NCBI GenBank assembly: GCA_026692885.1
Contig: JAPLNJ010000681.1
Coordinates: 1-9,172 of the forward strand
DNA length: 9,172 nucleotides
Origin: Planctomycetota bacterium
GTDB lineage: Bacteria > Planctomycetota > Planctomycetia > Pirellulales > Pirellulaceae
Reading direction: 5' to 3'
Shown piece after piece: positions 5,905-9,172 of this stretch. Below the pieces are notes generated by a model. The model was not told where the DNA came from. It searched no databases and worked only from the letters and a program-made list of their open reading frames with translations. The first letter of the stretch is position 1; each line of letters opens with the position of its first letter. The translations under genes were made by a program, and so were the position numbers.

Positions 5905-6851
5905 CTACGATGGTGAACACGGTTGTTCTGAAGAGCGAGTACCGCTACGGCCGAAAGGCACCACCCAAGGTGCTGGGCGAGCTGCTGCGTCACATTCCGG
6001 GAACGGTGCGACAGGCGATTCGCATGGCGTTCGAGGGGCGGAGCTCCGGTGTCGGCAAACGCCCGCAATGGTTGGAAGCCATGTCAGACATACGGCTCGT
6101 GGACTACGGTGGCGACGAGGACACGGTCCTGAGCTTCGAATGCCCGCGTTTCGGGGATGCTGCGCCGGAATTATACGAGCAGAGACGGTTCGGCTGGGCA
6201 TCCCGCCCGGAACCGGACGACACGGGATTCGATCTGTTGGGCGACGTCTTGACCGATATGGCTGCGAAAAACGCGGACAGCGATCGATATGACCGACCGC
6301 TGCTGCGGCAACTCGCACGCTTCCGAACCGGATCCAAGGAGTCCTTTCGCGAAGTGGGCTTCACCGGTGGCCGCTTTTCGATTAGCAGTCCGGCTATTCT
6401 GAACGACGCCGTCATCGCAACCGCCAGAAGCCTGTCGGACAACACGCCACCCTCGGAGCCGGTGCGAGTTGTCGGCACCTTGGACATGATCCGAGCCAGC
6501 ACGCAAGCCTTCGCGTTGAAACTGGATGACGGCCAGGAAGTCCGTGGGGTGATGATCGCAGGTGACGTCGGCGAAAGCAGGCAGTTGCTCGCGACGCGGG
6601 TACTGATTCTGGGCAAATCCGTGTACCGCCCCTCCGGTCGCTTGTTGCGTGTGGATACCGAAGGGATTCGTCCCGCTTCCGCTAGCGACCAGTTCTTCTC
6701 CCGCATCCCGATACCCGGTCGTCGGAGACTGGATGTAAAGAACATCTTGCGGGAACAGTCTCACAAACGTGGCTTGGCGGCGATCATGGGGAAGTGGCCG
6801 GGGGATGAGACGGACGAAGAGATTGCAGCCGCGCTCCAGGAGCTAAGCTAG
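5901..6851 (+). CDS. large antitoxin-like protein paired with PIN toxin
   Basis: This 316-residue protein is not one I can name. Its start overlaps the hsdS stop (ATGA) with AAGGAG about 9 bases upstream, and its TAG is followed at once by the ATG of a PIN-domain gene, the classic antitoxin-toxin order. It appears to have an N-terminal part (1-180) and a beta-rich part (about 187-258, from VRVVGTLDMIRA through KLDDGQEVRGV to YRPSGRLLRVDTEGI) that could be a small barrel. A charged C-terminal tail (about 274-316) ends IMGKWPGDETDEEIAAALQE plus LS. That tail resembles the toxin-wrapping end of small VapB-like antitoxins. At 316 residues it is three to four times the usual antitoxin size. Function as antitoxin is inferred from position and tail; a DNA-binding or nucleic-acid-sensing role for the rest is a guess. 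Confidence 0.6.
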   Translation: MTTMVNTVVLKSEYRYGRKAPPKVLGELLRHIPGTVRQAIRMAFEGRSSGVGKRPQWLEAMSDIRLVDYGGDEDTVLSFECPRFGDAAPELYEQRRFGWASRPEPDDTGFDLLGDVLTDMAAKNADSDRYDRPLLRQLARFRTGSKESFREVGFTGGRFSISSPAILNDAVIATARSLSDNTPPSEPVRVVGTLDMIRASTQAFALKLDDGQEVRGVMIAGDVGESRQLLATRVLILGKSVYRPSGRLLRVDTEGIRPASASDQFFSRIPIPGRRRLDVKNILREQSHKRGLAAIMGKWPGDETDEEIAAALQELS

Positions 6852-7298
6852 ATGGCTTCGACGGTGGGCTACCTGCTGGACACGAATGTCTTGCTCGAAC
6901 TGCTGCGGGGCAACGACCTCGGCGAAGCCATCGACGCGAGGTTCGGCCTCCGCTCCTCACTTGGGTCCAGCATGATCTGCGTCGTCACCGTGGGCGAGAT
7001 GTTGGCACTGGCTCGGAAATTCGGCTGGGGGCCACAGAAGCTCGATAAGCTCCGGGGGATGCTCGATCAGTTGGTGTGGATTGACATCAGCGACCCACGG
7101 CTCCTGGACGCGTACGGTGAAATCGACCACTTCAGTGAGACGAAGGGACGCAAGATGGGAAAGAACGACATCTGGATTGCCGCCACGGCCAAGGTCACGG
7201 GAATCTTGCTACTCACAACAGACCCGGATTTCGACCATCTCGAAGGGACGTACCTCACTCGCATTTGGATCGACCCCGTCTGCCGGAAGCAGCCGTAG
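6852..7298 (+). CDS. PIN-domain ribonuclease toxin (VapC-like)
   Basis: The 148-residue product is a complete PIN domain. Asp10 lies in YLLDTNVLLELL, Glu49 in VTVGEMLALA, Asp106 in KNDIWIAATA and Asp124 in LLLTTDPDFDHL, giving the four acidic residues that bind Mg2+ for RNA cleavage. VapC-type toxins usually cut tRNA or rRNA; the target here is unknown. The start codon abuts the preceding TAG, and AGGAG lies about 9 bases upstream within the end of the antitoxin-like gene, implying coupled translation. The gene shows no damage. It lies between hsdS and hsdM', an unusual location that ties a potential addiction module to the restriction locus. Confidence is high for the family and lower for an active toxin role. 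Confidence 0.88.
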   Translation: MASTVGYLLDTNVLLELLRGNDLGEAIDARFGLRSSLGSSMICVVTVGEMLALARKFGWGPQKLDKLRGMLDQLVWIDISDPRLLDAYGEIDHFSETKGRKMGKNDIWIAATAKVTGILLLTTDPDFDHLEGTYLTRIWIDPVCRKQP

Positions 7299-7317
7299 GA
7301 GTGAACCGAGACCAAGC

Positions 7318-7884
7318 ATGACCACCGACTCCCAACAAATCGTCACCAAAGCCTGGAATTTCGCCCACGTCCTGCGGGACGACGGCTTGTCGTACATGGC
7401 CTACACGGAACAGATCACGTTCCTGCTGTTCCGGAAGATGGCCGACGAACTGACCAAGCCGCCGCACAACCGCAAGCCCATCGTGCCGCCATCGCTGGGC
7501 TGGCCGAGCCTGATGAAACTGGACGGCGACGAACTGGAGGTTCACTACCGGCACATCCTGGAAGAGCTGGGCAAGCAACCAGGGATGCTGGGCGAAATCT
7601 TCAAGAAGGCCCGGCCGGAGATCCAAAATCCGGCGACATTGAAGCGATTGGTCGTGGACCTGATCGAGCCGGAGAACTGGACCTCGATGAAGGCCGATGT
7701 CAAAGGCGACATCTACGAGGGGCTGCTTGCCAAGAGTGCGGCCGAATCGCCCAAGGGTGCCGGTCAGTACTTCACGCCCCGCGAACTGATCAAGGGCCTC
7801 GTTGATTGCGTTCAGCCCACTCCGGACGATACCGTTTCTAGAGCAATTCCTGTCGATCGCGGAGGGGTTGAAGGAGTGATCTGA
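7318..7884 (+). pseudogene. hsdM: N-terminal fragment of type I methyltransferase subunit M
   Basis: The first 173 residues match the start of an HsdM: the helical N-terminal domain (LSYMAYTEQITFLLFRKMAD, residues 24-43), then KGDIYEGLLAKSA and the motif X stretch KGAGQYFTPRELIKGLVDCV. The family normally continues straight into motif I (DPACGTGGF) and later NPPF. Here the frame passes after PDDTV (base 7836) into 15 unrelated residues and a TGA. The SAM-binding and catalytic motifs are therefore absent and the protein cannot methylate DNA; about 300 residues are lost. ATG 7318 was chosen by homology of MTTDSQQIVTKAWNFAHVLR; the ribosome site is weak (AGGAG 16 bases away), and upstream in-frame codons belong to another frame of the PIN gene. 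It lies 19 bases after the PIN stop. Confidence 0.88.
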
Positions 7885-7921
7885 GGGTGGGGGAAACCAA
7901 ACCAAGACAAAGGAACGGCCA

Positions 7922-8083
7922 ATGGCCCGGAAGAAGCAATCCAGCAATGACATCCTAGCCCAGCTCCTTGCCCGCGAGGTAGCTGCCATCACCGACCACG
8001 TAGCCAAGGCACTCGCGGTCATCCAGCAAGCGGGGATCACTCAGGAGAAACGACCATGTCGTCGAATCGCAGGGATTTTCTGA
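7922..8083 (+). CDS. possible small protein, 53 residues, unknown
   Basis: The frame starts at ATG 7922 with AAGGA about 8 bases upstream. It gives a small charged, helix-prone product (MARKKQSSNDILAQLLAREV, then AAITDHVAKALAVIQQAG) ending in CRRIAGIF. Its last 28 bases overlap the start of the oxidoreductase gene in another phase. I do not recognise it. The helical pattern and good ribosome site favour a real gene; the short length and overlap argue caution. It could be a leader or a decayed gene end beside the hsdM breakpoint. Confidence 0.4.
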   Translation: MARKKQSSNDILAQLLAREVAAITDHVAKALAVIQQAGITQEKRPCRRIAGIF

Positions 8084-9172
8084 AGGGATCGGTCGCAGCA
8101 GCAGCCGTAGGCGGCCTCAGTGCCATCGCCGATCACGGGCGTGCGGCGGAGTCGTCAGGCGAGGAACTCGTCTTCCAGCGACGCGTCACGATCCGCCACG
8201 AGGTAGACGTGTTTGTGGCCGGTGGCGGGCCGGCGGGCGTCGCGGCGGCCGTAGCCGCGGCCCGGCAAGGGGCCCGCGTATTCCTCGCGGAACGCAATAC
8301 CTGTCTGGGCGGCATGGGAACCGCGGGCATGTTGCCGCTGTTCATGCAGTTCACCGATGGTGTCCACATGTTGGCCGGTGGCATCGGGGCCGACATCCAA
8401 CGGCGGCTCAAGGAGAACGGTGGCACGGGGCCAGGCAGCGACGTGACGATTCGGGCCGAAGTGCTCAAACGGGTGTACGACGATCTGCTCTTGGAAGCGA
8501 AAGTCCAGTTCCTGTTCCACGCCCAGCTCATCGCTGTCGAGTCCGACGCGGGTAAGGTCTCGGCGGCCGTCCTGTCGGGCAAGAGCGGGCTATTTGCCGT
8601 CAAGGCTCGGGTCTTCCTCGACTGCACCGGCGACGGCGACCTGGCGGCTTGGGCCGGAGCCCCATTCGAGAAGGGCGACGAGCACGGCAACATGATGGCC
8701 GGGACTCTATGCAGCCTGTGGGCCGACATCGACTGGTCGGCGGTCAACAAGGGCGGACTGGGCAGCGGAGAGAGCCGCCTGGAAGACGCCTTCCGCGACA
8801 AGATCTTCACGCACGAGGACCGGCACCTGCCAGGCATGTTCCGCGTCGGCGAGCACACCGGCGGCGGCAACATCGGGCACACCTTCGGCCTGGACTCGAC
8901 CGACGAGCGGTCCATCACCCAGGCCCTGCTCGGGGCCCGCAAGTCGCTGGTGGAATACGAACGCTACTACAAGAAGTACCTGAAGGGCTTCGAGCAGATG
9001 GAGTTGGTGGCGACCGCTTCGCATGTCGGTGCCCGTGAAAGCCGGCGGATACTGGGCGACTACGTCCTGAATCTGAAGGACTTCGAGTCGCGGGCCGTCT
9101 TCCCGGACGAGATCGGCCGTTACAGCTACCCGGTGGACATCCACGCTGCGAAGCCCGACCTGGCCAGCTACG
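8056..9172 (+). CDS. Tat-exported FAD-dependent oxidoreductase (3' partial)
   Basis: The gene starts at ATG 8056 with AGGAG about 8 bases upstream and runs off the window, 372 codons long so far. Residues 1-31 are a twin-arginine signal: NRRDFLKG, then an alanine-rich hydrophobic stretch and likely cleavage near RAAES. Residues 50-79 are the Rossmann FAD-binding fold (DVFVAGGGPAGVAAAVAAAR, with acidic E79 closing it). LGGMGTAGM at 84-92 and the second FAD motif CTGDGDLA at 190-197 place it in the FAD_oxidored group (PF12831), which is plentiful in planctomycetes. Substrate is unknown; it probably acts in the periplasm on a sugar or other organic compound. It begins 172 bases after the hsdM fragment and probably marks resumption of the chromosome outside the defence region. 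Confidence 0.9.
   Translation, partial: MSSNRRDFLKGSVAAAAVGGLSAIADHGRAAESSGEELVFQRRVTIRHEVDVFVAGGGPAGVAAAVAAARQGARVFLAERNTCLGGMGTAGMLPLFMQFTDGVHMLAGGIGADIQRRLKENGGTGPGSDVTIRAEVLKRVYDDLLLEAKVQFLFHAQLIAVESDAGKVSAAVLSGKSGLFAVKARVFLDCTGDGDLAAWAGAPFEKGDEHGNMMAGTLCSLWADIDWSAVNKGGLGSGESRLEDAFRDKIFTHEDRHLPGMFRVGEHTGGGNIGHTFGLDSTDERSITQALLGARKSLVEYERYYKKYLKGFEQMELVATASHVGARESRRILGDYVLNLKDFESRAVFPDEIGRYSYPVDIHAAKPDLASY

Noticed and set aside
8133..8942. 269-codon minus-strand frame across the oxidoreductase
   Set aside because: Antisense to the Tat/FAD coding frame, Ser/Arg/Pro-rich with no domain.

Overview
The window looks like planctomycete DNA. The first gene ends in tandem cadherin-like repeats followed by a type I dockerin-like pair of calcium loops, a layout common in giant secreted proteins of that phylum. 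The last gene is a Tat-exported FAD-dependent oxidoreductase of a type that is abundant there. GC content is fairly high by eye. The taxonomic call is an inference from gene style, not from a marker gene.

Layout. 3-1232 (+) is the 3' part of a secreted, dockerin-bearing repeat protein. 1233-1844 has no gene I can support. 1845-2741 (-) is an alpha/beta hydrolase with an extra C-terminal domain and no ATG start. From 2719 to 7884 everything reads on the + strand and forms the wreck of a type I restriction-modification locus. It holds an hsdR relic (a helicase piece joined to what looks like the C-terminal tail), an orphan DUF104-type antitoxin, and a REP-associated (Y1/HUH) transposase flanked by inverted sets of hairpins. 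It continues with an intact two-domain hsdS, a large antitoxin-like gene, a PIN-domain toxin, and an hsdM cut off just before its SAM-binding motif. 7922-8083 is a possible small ORF, and 8056 to the window edge is the oxidoreductase.

How the genes fit together. hsdS, the 316-residue antitoxin-like gene, the PIN gene and hsdM' are packed as one operon: an ATGA overlap, a TAG-ATG abutment, then a 19-base gap. Restriction (R) and methylation (M) are both destroyed, while specificity (S) and the toxin pair keep open frames and all expected catalytic residues. The simplest reading is that a toxin-antitoxin module sits inside the R-S-M operon and has outlasted the enzyme. A second antitoxin upstream has lost its toxin next to the transposase element.

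The items most worth following are the large-antitoxin/PIN pair inside the hsd operon and the mirror-image three-hairpin cassettes around the transposase. Also notable are the precise breakpoints in hsdR (about 2968) and hsdM (about 7837). No tRNA, rRNA or CRISPR array was seen.
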